A stretch of 64,000 bases of DNA from JAJYIW01 sp963781665 (GCA_963781665.1 CAWAGA010000001.1:49211-113210), one strand, 5' to 3'. Positions 53,261 to 62,667 are shown, counted from the stretch's first letter. Numbers and translations are program-made. Notes: generated by a model not told the origin, from the letters alone.

Positions 53261-55858
53261 TCAGGGATGGTTCCCTGTTTGAGATAATTCCGTTTGACTG
53301 TGAAAATTCGGATCGACCTGATGAGCGCACGCATTGGCCGTCGTATACATTTCTTCAGATGGACTGGTTGGCGACACACCCTCAGCTTTCATGCAGTCCA
53401 GCATGGCCTGCGCTTTGAATTGGGTTCCTCGCAATACCGGAGCCGGGTCCTTACCCTGGTACACGCTGACGAGCGTATCATTCCACCACTGCAATAACGG
53501 TGGGGGAGGATAGGGTAGCAAATCCGGTGTGACTTTCAGTTTGGCCATGGTAGCCCTGTAAACTGCAGCGGTTTCTTCGCCGACCGTGGCCGCCCATACG
53601 TTCGAATCAATGACAGCCTGACGGGCCGGGATGCCCTGGAAGAGGTTGACCGGCTGTTCTTGCAGGTATTTGAACCACGCCCAGCACACCTGCGAATTTT
53701 GCGCCTGGCGGGCAATATACAAAGAAATGCTGTCGGCAGTGGACGCCGTTTGCTCGACAGGCATCGCAGCCACCTTGACCTCAAAATCAGGCGCCTGGCG
53801 CTGATAAGTTGGCCCAGACTGAGACAACCACAGCAGCACCTTCCCGCTCAATATCGCATTAAGACCTTCGATGACGTTCCCACGGTTTGAAAGCGTCCCA
53901 CCGGTATCCAATGGGAAGAGGGCGCTTTGCCCAGCCAGGTCTTGCAGTTGCTGCAGCAGGGCAAGCATTTCCGGCGTGTCGATAACAGCATCCGGATAGG
54001 TCTGGGTAAAGTCCAGCAATTGAGCATCGCTCAGGAAATTCTGTAAAGGATAAACCTGGGCAGGGGCATAACCATAGACGCCGGTCTTTAGAGCAGCCGC
54101 CTGGGTCGCTAAAGCCCAGAAATCCTGAGGTGTCCAGTCCGGGGAAGGGTCCTTCAACCCCAGCGACTTCAGCAGGTCGGCGTTGTAATAGACCAGGTAA
54201 GGCTTTATCGCGACCGGCAGGCTGTAATGCGAGCCGTCCAGCCGGGCAGCTTCCAGGAGCGCCGGGTTGATCTCCTCCAGCCAGGACGAGCTGTTAGCAT
54301 CGATCAACGGGTCCAGGGGCAAGACTTTCCCGGCAAAATCCAGGGCTGGATCGGTGATCCATGTAACAAGGCTTCCTCCCTGCTCGGCAAAGCAGTCGAA
54401 GTGGGTCACGTCATACATATCAAAAAAGCCGCCCTGCCAATCGGTGCGCTCGGTGGCGATCTCGAGGTACATGTCCGGGTGAGCGCGGTTGAAGGCGTCA
54501 GCCAGTTGCTTGACCGTTTCCTGGCTGACGTGCAGATCGGGGTCGGCGAAGTACACCGCGCTTAGTGCGTCGGCCGGTTTGCTCACCGTAGCAGGAGCCG
54601 GCGTACTGGTCGGTGGAGCGACGACCACCGGGGAGCTCTCCGTCCCTGGCAGAGCTATCTGCATGTTCTCGCTCGCCAGGTCCTTGGGCAGGAGACCAGC
54701 CAGGTCTGCCCCCGTCTGGATGGCCTGGTCGATAGCTGCTTTAACCGAAGAGAAATCTGAGTTCAACCAGCCGTACCAGCCGTGCTCCAGACCGTAGCGC
54801 ACCGCATCAGCCGTTTCCGGCGCCATTTTCTGCAAGTAACCCCCGGTTTCGGTGGCCTGCTTACCGGCAGGGAAAGCATAACTGCCAGATGAGGGTGGCA
54901 GGTTCTGGCTGAGATAGGCCAACTAGGCCCAACTCGCGGCCGGTTGGTGTGTGCCGGCGCTGATGACCGCGCAGGTCGGCGTCACAATGGTGGTCTGATC
55001 CCCTTCAGCGCCAACCGGGAAGGGGGCCACGCCGATCGAGAAATCTGCTCCCTGGCCATTCACTTCCTGGCTGAGCACCCCGCCTATCCACATTGCGATA
55101 TGGCCGGTACGGATTAGGGCGGTCACTTCATCTTGATTTTGGGATGCATCGTACGTTCCAATCGCTCCCTGGTGGGCCAGGTCGACGTACCACTGCCAGG
55201 CAGCAGATTGCTGAAATTGGGTAGCGCCAGTGGCCAGGGTCTCAGCGACCAAAGGGCTTAATAAAGCATGGGTTGGGGTATCGAGAAAACCATATTGAGG
55301 TGGGGTCGCCTGCGGATCGGCCAAAGCCTGCACATCGGCGCGGAAATCCTCCCAGGTCCAGCCGGGTTGGGGATAGGCAATCCCCTTCTGGTCGAACAGA
55401 GCCTTGTTATACAGGATCAACGAGGGACTGAGGGAAACCGGCAGGCCCTTCTGAGCGTCCCCGGCCTGGCAGCCCTGCAGTGCATCCGGCCAGAAGGCCG
55501 CTGCGTCGAAAGCGCTGTTGGTCATCAACGGAGAAAGGTCCAGGACGAACTGGCTGTCTTCTGGGGCAAGCGCCGTACCCAGCAGGATGGTATCCACCTG
55601 GGAGACCAGTGCTTCCACGGAAGGGATGTCCTGCTGGGGCGGGATGAGCTGCACGTGGATATTGGGGTTCTGCATTTCGAAGGCGTCGATCAGGCTCTGG
55701 TACCCGGGATCCACCCCATATTGTGGGGTAAAGGTGATGGCTATGGTTTGCTCGGGCAGGGTCGTGGAGGTTCGCTGGGTAGAGGAGCAGCCTGTTTGCA
55801 AAAAGAGCAAAGCCAGGAAAAGAAACAAGTTTACAACAACTTTTCTGGGGTAGCCCAC
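53261..55858 (-). CDS. Double solute-binding-domain lipoprotein 7 (in-frame amber codon)
   Basis: About 865 codons. GTG at 55858 is preferred: AGAGGA lies 6 nt upstream and the signal peptide follows (FLFLALLFLQTGCSS). The frame is open to 55951, but that would overlap the HIT gene. Domain 1 ends TCAVISAGTHQPAASWA, then TAG at 54923-54925 where paralogs have Trp (WAWL), and the same frame continues AYLSQNLPPSSG. TGG to TAG is one substitution. Domain 2: FNRAHPDMYLEIATE, FDCFAEQGG, VCWAWFKYLQEQP. C-terminal cysteines LDCMKAEG and NACAHQVDPNF. Without readthrough only domain 1 is made. Confidence 0.82.
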
Positions 55859-55910
55859 ACGATTTCCTCTATTTGTATTCTGCTTGGTGAAGCAATCAAA
55901 TGGCCCTATT

Positions 55911-56360
55911 TCAGCCAGCCGCTTTTTTTTGAAACGCCATCCGTAATTCATGGATCAGTCCTTTATCTCGCTCGTAATTGAAGAACGTCGCCTCGTCGTA
56001 CATCTCGGGATGAGACCAGGGAACGCCTATACGCAACGCTTCGGGCTCTGCCAGATAACGCGGCACGATGTGGGCGTGCAGCACCGGGTCTGAATTTCCA
56101 CCGATGAAATAGTTGATGCGATAAGCCCCGGTCACCTCGAGGATAGCGTCGCCCACCCGGGCCATGTCGCCCAGGAATTGCACACGATCTGCAGGCTCAA
56201 GGGCATTGATCGACTCCACCACCGGGTCAGCCTGGAGCACGCAGTAGCCGCGCAAGAATTGCAGGTTGCACAGGAAGGCCCAACCGGACGGCATCCTGCA
56301 GATGGCCATGGGATCGACACCAGCGCGAGCAGCTTCTATTTTGGGGTGGGTCAATGCCAT
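55911..56360 (-). CDS. HIT-family hydrolase
   Basis: 149 residues. The HIT-type motif is DPVLHAHIVPRYLAEPE near residue 90-105 (HAHIVPRY in place of the classical H.H.H..), preceded by the family sheet RINYFIGGNSDPV and YCVLQADPVVESINAL. HIT proteins hydrolyse nucleotide phosphates or transfer nucleotides. AGGAGA lies 9 nt before the ATG. It precedes lipoprotein 7 on the same strand. The missing third histidine of the triad makes catalysis uncertain. Confidence 0.78.
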   Translation of the reverse strand: MALTHPKIEAARAGVDPMAICRMPSGWAFLCNLQFLRGYCVLQADPVVESINALEPADRVQFLGDMARVGDAILEVTGAYRINYFIGGNSDPVLHAHIVPRYLAEPEALRIGVPWSHPEMYDEATFFNYERDKGLIHELRMAFQKKAAG

Positions 56361-56583
56361 ATGACTTCTCTCCTGGGAGCAAGGCTAAGGGGAAAAAACA
56401 TCCCTTTCTTACCTGGGCTGATCACCAACCGGCTGAAATTGTATGCGTGGACCTATTGATAAAAGTTTGACCTGATTCCCAGTGCCCAATCACTAATTAC
56501 TTTACATTATAGGACGCTCTTTGCCAATTTATTCACAATTGGAGAGGAAGCGTACAGTAATTGGAGGGTAATCGTAAGAATAA

Positions 56584-56757
56584 GCGATTTATAGCCTGGT
56601 CTCCCAAGGCCTGGCAAATAAAGAGATTGCGCTACAGTTCGAAATCTCCGAGCGGACGGTAGCGTTTCATATCACCCAGATTTTTCGTAAACTGGGCATT
56701 TCATCCCGGGTTGAGTTGGCCGTTTGGGCAAAGGAGCATTCCATGTTTGGGTTGTAG
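56584..56757 (+). pseudogene. LuxR-type HTH domain, C-terminal fragment
   Basis: No start codon; the frame opens after TAA at 56581-56583. It reads VSQGLANKEIALQFEISERT, then VAFHITQIFRKLGISSRVEL and a short tail, the C-terminal four-helix LuxR DNA-binding domain. The sensory N-terminus is absent. A relic of a regulator gene. Confidence 0.6.
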
Positions 56758-57421
56758 GTCAGAATTCTCAGTTTCTGAACCTGCTGTTTCCCAGCCCTTC
56801 GGGACATTTATCCCGGCCTGCGCGGGACAATTGTCTCTTGATTTTTTTGAAATTACTACGTATTATTCAAACTAACAAATGCGCTCACAAGCGCCATATT
56901 CAGACCAATAAAAACCATACGTCGGCTGGATTCAGAACCTGCCCGTAAATCTCGAAGATGAGCTGTTAGTAGCAGAGAGCTAGCAAATCACTCTTCTCGA
57001 ACAAATTACGGGTGGAACCTTTGTCAAAACAAAGTCGCGTGTGGTTTTTTATTTTAACGTCTGGCTGCCTGGCTCTCCTCAGAGACCTTGGCTAGAAAAT
57101 ATCGACATCGGAGAGCCAAAACCATCTTTCGGGAATTGGGATGGTGGATCACAGGCAAATTGATTTTTATTCCCATCCCCAATCGCACTTTTGCCGGGCG
57201 GTTGGGCAGCACGGTGCAGACGTTGGATCGCTCATCTGCACCGTGGGCCTCACGCAAGCGGTCACCCTGCGAAATTCGCAGGCCCTCCTCCACAAGAGGA
57301 GTTGCAACTCAAGGCGGTGCGCCGGCAGGTTGTCTTAACGAGGTTGGCAAGAAGAAGTTCGTAATAGGAAACTAAGGGAAGATGCTTTTCAAGCATTTTC
57401 AGGTGTTTAAGGAGGGACGTC
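56758..57421. other. Non-coding region before the recombinase operon
   Basis: About 660 bp without a convincing gene. Hairpins cluster close to the operon: CCTGCGAA/TTCGCAGG (57268-57284), CTCCTC/GAGGAG (57287-57302) and GTTGCAAC (57301-57308). AAGGAGG directly precedes the ATG at 57422. The region may hold the promoter, a recombination site or a structured leader. Confidence 0.4.
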
Positions 57422-58408
57422 ATGAGCAAAAAGAATGTAGGCAGCCTGGGTTACCAGATGATGAAAGCCCTGCAGGGTATCTTTCGGCCAGGAACAAGCC
57501 GGCATGCTGCCAAAAAACACCACCGGGAAAGGGGGCTGATTACCAGCATTTCGACCATGCGCAACATGTCAGCCAACGTTCACCAGTTCGCCAGGTTTAT
57601 CCGCTCTACCTGGCCAGATTTGAAATACTTGCCTCAGGTCAGGCATGAAATGGCTTTGGCTTATATTCAAGCTTTGCAGGAACGAGAGGTTTCAGGTGGA
57701 ACCCTTGGGCGGGTCTGCGCGGCTATCCGGAAACTGGACTTTGCTTGCTGTAAAGATGGTACCTTTCCGCCCGATGCCCCACCCCTCCTGCCCACTCGAG
57801 TGCAAGGCGGACCGGGCGGTTTTCATTCCCTTCCTAAACCCATTCCCTATACGCCCCAACAGGCTCAAGCCATCATTCTGAAGGCAAGCGAGTCTGATCC
57901 CGAAATCGCCAGGCTACTCACCCTGATGAGGAAGGCCGGGCTGCGCATCACCGAAGCGACCTACCTGCGCGCCCAGGACATCGACCTGGAGAATGGGATG
58001 ATCGTCCTGAATGCTATCGGAAACGTGAACCGCACGAAGGGTGGCCGACCACGACACGTTAAGTATTTCCCCGAAGACTACGATTTCTTCGCTGGCTTGA
58101 AGGGATCGCCGGCACAGCTATCCAGCGGGCATTTGTTCTCAGACCGGCGCAGCCTGCCTGACCGGGCACGCGCCTTGGTACGCGATGCTTGCCGTGAGCT
58201 CAACCTGACCTGCCTGGGTACCCACGCCTTTCGGAAGGCCTTCAGCGTCGAAAATTACCACCAGGCCAGGATCAAAGGCGCGGATGACCGCCAGGCTTTA
58301 CGAGACACGTCCCTCCAATTGGGTCACCCTCGGGTAGAAGTCACCACTCAGAGCTATGTCCCGAAATTAGAACGCCAAAAAGGGGTAGGAAATGGAATTA
58401 GCCGATAA
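57422..58408 (+). CDS. Tyrosine recombinase A
   Basis: Phage-integrase family protein, 328 residues. The N-terminal core-binding domain is at about 20-120. The catalytic domain shows Arg in LTLMRKAGLRITEATYLRAQ, Lys in NRTKGGRPRHVKYF, the H..R box in CLGTHAFRKAFSVENYH, His in SLQLGHPRVEVTTQSYVPK and the Tyr nucleophile in QSYVPK. AAGGAGG precedes the ATG. Its stop overlaps the next gene by 17 nt. First gene of a four-gene operon with two tyrosine recombinases. It differs strongly from recombinase B and from the XerC-like copies. Confidence 0.88.
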   Translation: MSKKNVGSLGYQMMKALQGIFRPGTSRHAAKKHHRERGLITSISTMRNMSANVHQFARFIRSTWPDLKYLPQVRHEMALAYIQALQEREVSGGTLGRVCAAIRKLDFACCKDGTFPPDAPPLLPTRVQGGPGGFHSLPKPIPYTPQQAQAIILKASESDPEIARLLTLMRKAGLRITEATYLRAQDIDLENGMIVLNAIGNVNRTKGGRPRHVKYFPEDYDFFAGLKGSPAQLSSGHLFSDRRSLPDRARALVRDACRELNLTCLGTHAFRKAFSVENYHQARIKGADDRQALRDTSLQLGHPRVEVTTQSYVPKLERQKGVGNGISR

Positions 58409-59186
58409 TGCCTATCTGCCCGTCTTGGCTGGCCAATATGTCAGCAAACTGGACCAGGAAGAAACCAGGATCATGCTTTTCAACTGCCTTTGGAAAAACG
58501 CGATCTTATGGCGGGATACCCCCTATCCCACCAATCAACCAAAATTGCTCAACACCATCGTTCTCATCCACCCCGTCTGGGGAAATTTCGGTGAGATTGA
58601 ATTATTCGAACAAGAGGATGGAAGCACATTGCTATCCATCTACCAACCGCCATTCCCTAGGGAAGAAGAGATTTTTGAATACGAAAAAGCGATCCGGGAT
58701 CACCTGCCCAGGCTGGCTTTCCAAATCTGGTTCTACGATAACCTTGCCTGGCCGGCAAAGGTGATGGATCTCCTAGGGCAGGAACTCCTGGATCAGCGCC
58801 TATCCTGGTTGCGGGATATCCAGGATAGGCTCATCAATAGTCTGGAACTGGTACAGGGAAGACTTTCCTGGTACCAGATGCAGCCGGCCCCATCGGTCGG
58901 GATATCCCAGATTCAACTAGCCCAATCTGTCGGGATATCTCAAATGCAAGCGCCTATTGAACCGCCCAAAGAGGAGGAACCTCAGGATATCCCGCCATGG
59001 CCCAAATCCGAAAGACGAGCCGAACCTCTCGGAAAGGATAATCAAGAAGTCTTGAGGTTATGGGCAGCCGGTTTAACCGCCAAAGAAATTGGGCTGCGCA
59101 CCGGAAAAACCGAAAAAACGATCCTGAACCGGCTGACCACCCTGCGCAAAACCCATGGCGAGGAATGCGTTCCGCGGAGAAAATAG
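58392..59186 (+). CDS. HTH protein of the recombinase operon
   Basis: 264 residues; no known family for the N-terminal 190 residues. These contain a mixed alpha/beta part (TIVLIHPVWGNFGEIELFEQ) and two short repeats VGISQIQ and VGISQMQ at about 175-195. The C-terminus carries a LuxR/sigma-like HTH: NQEVLRLWAAGLTAKEIGLR, TGKTEKTILNRLTTLRK. It overlaps recombinase A by 17 nt and lies upstream of a second DNA-binding protein. Role inferred: accessory or directionality factor for the recombinases, or operon regulator. Confidence 0.72.
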   Translation: MELADNAYLPVLAGQYVSKLDQEETRIMLFNCLWKNAILWRDTPYPTNQPKLLNTIVLIHPVWGNFGEIELFEQEDGSTLLSIYQPPFPREEEIFEYEKAIRDHLPRLAFQIWFYDNLAWPAKVMDLLGQELLDQRLSWLRDIQDRLINSLELVQGRLSWYQMQPAPSVGISQIQLAQSVGISQMQAPIEPPKEEEPQDIPPWPKSERRAEPLGKDNQEVLRLWAAGLTAKEIGLRTGKTEKTILNRLTTLRKTHGEECVPRRK

Positions 59187-59305
59187 GCTGAGATTTAAAT
59201 GTGGGATAAAGGGGGGATATTCTGGGATATGGACAAGGGGATATCTTTGCCTCTATAAAGCAAGCAACAACCCAAATTACTCATTTCTTGCTGGAGGAAA
59301 CCCTG

Positions 59306-59722
59306 ATGTCTCTAAATACACCAAACCCACGGATTAAGCTCCCCCACAGCGTCATCGTGAAGGCGCCAGGCTTGTTACCTATGCTGTATACCGTGCGTGA
59401 AATGGCCGAGGAATTATCATTTCCCGAACGAACCCTACGTGATTGGCTGGCCGGTGGCGCACCCCACACCCGAGACCGCCTTAACCACATCTGGATCAAT
59501 GGTCAGCTATTTGCAGAATGGGTTGCTGACCATCGGAAGAAAACGCCCGATACCAGGCTCAAGCCGGAAGAAGGCTACTGTATGACTTGTAAGCAAGCCG
59601 TTAAAATGGTTCAGCCAGTCCAGCGTCCATCGGCGAATGGCCGGTTGGTCTTTATCACCGGTTCTTGTCCAAACTGTAAGGGAAAAGTTACCCGCGGAGC
59701 TCGTCGTGATCCTGCGCAATAA
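59306..59722 (+). CDS. Small HTH plus zinc-ribbon protein of the recombinase operon
   Basis: 138 residues from the ATG at 59306, chosen because GGAGG lies 8 nt upstream. A MerR/excisionase-like HTH lies at about 28-62 (LYTVREMAEELSFPERTLRD, WLAGGAPHTRDRLNHI). A four-cysteine ribbon follows: GYCMTCKQAV at about 92 and GSCPNCKGKV at about 122. An excisionase-like HTH next to recombinases suggests a recombination directionality factor; this is inference. Its 3' end overlaps recombinase B by 17 nt, so the genes are coupled. Confidence 0.78.
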   Translation: MSLNTPNPRIKLPHSVIVKAPGLLPMLYTVREMAEELSFPERTLRDWLAGGAPHTRDRLNHIWINGQLFAEWVADHRKKTPDTRLKPEEGYCMTCKQAVKMVQPVQRPSANGRLVFITGSCPNCKGKVTRGARRDPAQ

Positions 59723-60800
59723 TTATCTCCTCGTGAAAGCCTATCTCAAGCATCTGGTGGAAGTCTACCAGTTATCCAGTAGCTCGCTCAACCGCTACCG
59801 CTTCTATCTGCGCTACCTCTTGCTTTGGGCCGGCGAAACCCCCTTATGCCAGGTAACCACCCTGCGACCGACCTTCCCCGGCTACGTCAACAATTTGACT
59901 GGCCGCCAAGAGGATGCTCACCTGGCATCGGTATCCCAGAAAAAGATCATCGAATCCGGGAAACGTTTTTTTACCTGGGCCAAACAAAACCACCCGAAGG
60001 AGTTCGAGAAAGTCAGTCCGACCTGGTTAGCAAGCTTGCGACCCCCAAGAACCAAAGGTACCTGTGAAGATCACGAATATGTCACTTTAGAAGAAGTGTA
60101 CAATTTAATTTCGTTGCCTGCAAATGAAGGAGATTTAGCGCTGCTGCGAGATAAAGCCTCCGCAGCTCTCCTTTTCCTCTCCGGCGCCAGGGCCAGCGCC
60201 TTCACCACCTTACCCATCTCGGCAGTGGATCTGGCGAACCGGTCGCTCTATCAATGGCCAGAACTGGGGGTGGAAACGAAAAATAGCAAACGGGCCACGA
60301 CCTTTCTCTTGCCCATCCCAGAGCTCCTGCCAATCGTCCAGGCCTGGGATGTCATTGTTCGCAGAGAGCTTCCGTCGACCGCACCCTGGTATGCCCCGGT
60401 GACGATCCACTGGGGCAGCCAGTCCCTCGACCCGGTAACTCCAGGCAAGAATTGTAACCAGGCCCTGGATAAGCGCCTGCACCGGCTGTTCGCCCTGGCC
60501 GGCTTAACCAACCATTCCGCTCACAAATTCCGCCACGGTCACGCGGTTTTTGGGCTGCAGCACGCTCAGACGATGGCCGATTACAAGGCTGTCTCGATGA
60601 ACCTGATGCACGAAGACATCAAGATCACCGATGAAATTTATGCGCCCATTTTGACCAGCGAAGTGAAGGAGAGAATTGGCAGGTTAACTTCCGTTTCAAA
60701 CCAACCCATGGATGAGGAATTAGCAAATACGTTTGCTCACCTTTCGAATAACGACCTGGCAAAAATCATGTTGGCCGCCGCTCAACGCCTGGCTTCGTAA
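59706..60800 (+). CDS. Tyrosine recombinase B
   Basis: 365 residues from a GTG at 59706 with GGAG about 7 nt upstream; the frame extends to 59637 but only inside the preceding gene. Core-binding domain about 5-110 (LSSSSLNRYRFYLRYLLLWA). The catalytic domain has Arg in AALLFLSGARASAFTTLPIS, Lys in VETKNSKRATTFLL, the HKFRHGHAVFGLQHAQTMAD box and the nucleophile Tyr in ITDEIYAPILTSEV. The usual second Arg/His spacing is loose (ADYKAVSMNLMHEDI), a feature shared with the fragment at 19664-20165. Last gene of the recombinase operon. Confidence 0.87.
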   Translation: MILRNNYLLVKAYLKHLVEVYQLSSSSLNRYRFYLRYLLLWAGETPLCQVTTLRPTFPGYVNNLTGRQEDAHLASVSQKKIIESGKRFFTWAKQNHPKEFEKVSPTWLASLRPPRTKGTCEDHEYVTLEEVYNLISLPANEGDLALLRDKASAALLFLSGARASAFTTLPISAVDLANRSLYQWPELGVETKNSKRATTFLLPIPELLPIVQAWDVIVRRELPSTAPWYAPVTIHWGSQSLDPVTPGKNCNQALDKRLHRLFALAGLTNHSAHKFRHGHAVFGLQHAQTMADYKAVSMNLMHEDIKITDEIYAPILTSEVKERIGRLTSVSNQPMDEELANTFAHLSNNDLAKIMLAAAQRLAS

Positions 60801-60938
60801 GGATCCAAACTTACTGTCTCCTTCGACTGATCAGAATGTCTTCATTCGATCCCAATTATTATTCCGATGTATCCAATAAAAGGAAAAGACTAAATCGTGG
60901 CTTTACATCGATCTGGAATAATAGAAATAAGCCAACTT

Positions 60939-60980
60939 TACAATCATACTCATATCGTATATAATTTGAGTATGATTGTA
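60939..60980 (+). promoter_or_regulatory. Operator/promoter of the orphan AbiEi gene
   Basis: TACAATCATACTCA (60939-60952) and TGAGTATGATTGTA (60967-60980) are perfect 14-bp inverted arms. They cover a TTACAA -35-like box (60938-60943) and TATAAT (60960-60965). The ATG at 60972 lies within the right arm, so transcripts would begin at or next to the start codon. Confidence 0.7.
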
Positions 60981-61583
60981 AATAAAGAAAAATCCTACCT
61001 TGCGCAAATCAGAAAGCTTCTTTCCGAGCAGAACGGCACCTTGTTGACCTCCGATTTAGCCCAGTTAAACATCCCCAGAACCTATCTTTCCATCCTGGAA
61101 CAAAATGGTGAAATCGAACGGGTTACTCGAGGAGTATTTCAAACAACCGGATCGATTGTGGACGAGCTTTTTGTTTTGCAAGCCAGATACAAATCGTCGA
61201 TCTACTCTCACGAAACGGCCCTCTACCTTCACGATTTGACCGATCGAACGCCTCTCGTTTATTCTTTTTCTGTTCCAGTGGGCTACCATTCAATATCATT
61301 GATCGAGAGTGGTCATAAAATCTATTACGTCAGCCGAAAACACGTCAATCTGGGGGTCGAAACAATTCAATCCCCGCAAGGAAATGAATTACGAGTTACC
61401 GGTCTGGAAAGGACGATTACCGATATGATCCGCAGCCGGAATCAGATGGATGTGCAAGCTGTCAATGAAGCCTTAAAACGATACGTCCGGAGAAATGATA
61501 AGAATCTCTATTTGCTCTACGATTATGCTCGCCAATTCAGAGTTCAAAAAAAGGTCCGTGAATACATCGAGGTACTCTTGTGA
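60972..61583 (+). CDS. AbiEi-like antitoxin, toxin partner lost
   Basis: 203 residues from the ATG at 60972 (MIVNKEKSYLAQIRKLL). N-terminal winged helix: GTLLTSDLAQLNIPRTYLSI, LEQNGEIERVTRGVFQT. The AbiEi C-terminal domain follows: YSHETALYLHDLTDRTPLVY, VTGLERTITDMIRSRNQMD. There is no upstream ribosome binding site; the promoter box lies so close that a leaderless mRNA is likely. Its stop overlaps a GTG that begins like an AbiEii toxin (NKAMQFKAR), but the toxin gene breaks off after about ten codons. It shares only fold-level likeness with the AbiEi at 17210. Confidence 0.82.
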   Translation: MIVNKEKSYLAQIRKLLSEQNGTLLTSDLAQLNIPRTYLSILEQNGEIERVTRGVFQTTGSIVDELFVLQARYKSSIYSHETALYLHDLTDRTPLVYSFSVPVGYHSISLIESGHKIYYVSRKHVNLGVETIQSPQGNELRVTGLERTITDMIRSRNQMDVQAVNEALKRYVRRNDKNLYLLYDYARQFRVQKKVREYIEVLL

Positions 61584-61687
61584 ACAAAGCCATGCAATTC
61601 AAAGCCAGAATGTGGGAGGAAGTTCACGGTGCGGTAAATACGATGCTGTACCAACAGAGCGTCTTGAGACTGACCCGTTTGACATAG
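61580..61687 (+). pseudogene. AbiEii toxin remnant
   Basis: GTG at 61580 overlaps the antitoxin stop (GTGA), as in intact AbiE operons. The first residues VNKAMQFKAR match the opening of AbiEii toxins; the rest (MWEEVHGAVNTMLYQQ...) has no nucleotidyltransferase motif and stops at 61687. The toxin has been deleted after its first codons. Confidence 0.5.
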
Positions 61688-61762
61688 CATGCGGTGGAGT
61701 ATACACAGGAACTGTTGGAGTATATCGATTACCCATCAGGGCACTTTGGTGAAGGAATTATT

Positions 61763-62023
61763 ATGCATTTGTTCGTTACAATAGATAAGAAAACCCCTTC
61801 TGTCAAACCCCCTACGATAGACCAGGACAGAGAAAAGGTGATCCCCTCATTTCAAAAACTTGTAGCACGAAGCAATGTGTTTGAAGGCTATAAGGCTCAG
61901 TATGAATTGTTGGAAGCACATGATGTAACACCTTCTGAGTTTGAAAGTAAGGTGGCCTTGCTTGCGCCGGAAGCAGTGGTTAACGGATACCTTATATTAC
62001 GGCCTGCAGAAAGTGTTATATAA
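61763..62023 (+). CDS. Hypothetical small protein
   Basis: 86 residues from the ATG at 61763, with AAGGA about 8 nt upstream. It reads MHLFVTIDKKTPSVKPPTID and later LEAHDVTPSEFESKVALLAP, soluble, mixed charge, with no motif I recognise. The frame continues upstream to 61694, but that part lies at a deletion junction. It sits between the toxin remnant and the DUF433 antitoxin gene. It may be a cargo gene or a fragment. Confidence 0.4.
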   Translation: MHLFVTIDKKTPSVKPPTIDQDREKVIPSFQKLVARSNVFEGYKAQYELLEAHDVTPSEFESKVALLAPEAVVNGYLILRPAESVI

Positions 62024-62220
62024 ATTACCCAAAAACAACCCAACAAGCGCTTCCACTTAACCACCTACCGTCCGGATTAACAGTCGATCATCTCGTGTTC
62101 GTTAAAATCCCCCATTTACATGCCAGCAGATTAACTGCTGCGCACCTGCAAGCAAGCCGCTACCATCACCCGCGAATGAGCGAATGAATATCAGGAAATT
62201 GACAGCCATCTATTAATGAT

Positions 62221-62244
62221 GTAATATACGATGTGATATATTAC
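62221..62244 (+). promoter_or_regulatory. Operator/promoter of the DUF433-type antitoxin gene
   Basis: GTAATATA (62221-62228) and TATATTAC (62237-62244) are perfect inverted arms; TATATT (62237-62242) can serve as -10. The ATG is 19 nt downstream. This fits autoregulation by the encoded antitoxin. Confidence 0.5.
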
Positions 62245-62262
62245 TACAAATGGAGCATTATT

Positions 62263-62667
62263 ATGTCTGGAAGATATGCTGTCAACTTACCGGTGGAGCT
62301 CAAGAAGGAAGCCGAAGCACTGGCCAAACAACAAGGCGTTTCCCTAAACCAATTTATCCTATGGTCCGTTGCGGAGAAAGTCAGCGCCTTGAAAGCTGGT
62401 ATGGATGACCCGGATTTTCCGAGCATTACCTATCGGCGCGGCGCTTCAGGCATCCCGACACCCGTCCTTCGAGGCACTGGGATCCGCGTCCAAACGATTG
62501 TCATTGCCAACCAGGATTGGAATGAGTCGCCGGTAGAGATCGCTGAACAATATAGCCTGGCCGCTAGCCAGATCAAAGAGACTTTGTCATTCTATCAGGC
62601 TCATCAAGCCGAAGTTGATCTGCTGATCCAGGCAGACTCGGCACTCGAATTGAGCCATCATGGCTAA
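62263..62667 (+). CDS. Antitoxin with RHH-like N-terminus and DUF433 domain
   Basis: 134 residues from the ATG at 62263 (GGAG 8 nt upstream). The N-terminal RHH-like segment is YAVNLPVELKKEAEALAKQQ, then GVSLNQFILWSVAEKV. The DUF433 domain covers about 62-120: TPVLRGTGIRVQTIVIANQD, SPVEIAEQYSLAASQIKETL, SFYQAHQAEVD. DUF433 proteins are paired with DUF5615 PIN-like toxins, and the toxin frame starts inside its last codons (8-nt overlap). Confidence 0.87.
   Translation: MSGRYAVNLPVELKKEAEALAKQQGVSLNQFILWSVAEKVSALKAGMDDPDFPSITYRRGASGIPTPVLRGTGIRVQTIVIANQDWNESPVEIAEQYSLAASQIKETLSFYQAHQAEVDLLIQADSALELSHHG

Noticed and set aside
28879..55858. Interpretation as an ordinary carbohydrate ABC uptake operon
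   Set aside because: No permease or uptake ATPase gene lies among the lipoproteins, and each chain has two binding domains.
57054..57375. 79- and 95-codon overlapping frames on opposite strands
   Set aside because: No ribosome binding site, no recognisable fold, and each covers the hairpin region; treated as non-coding.
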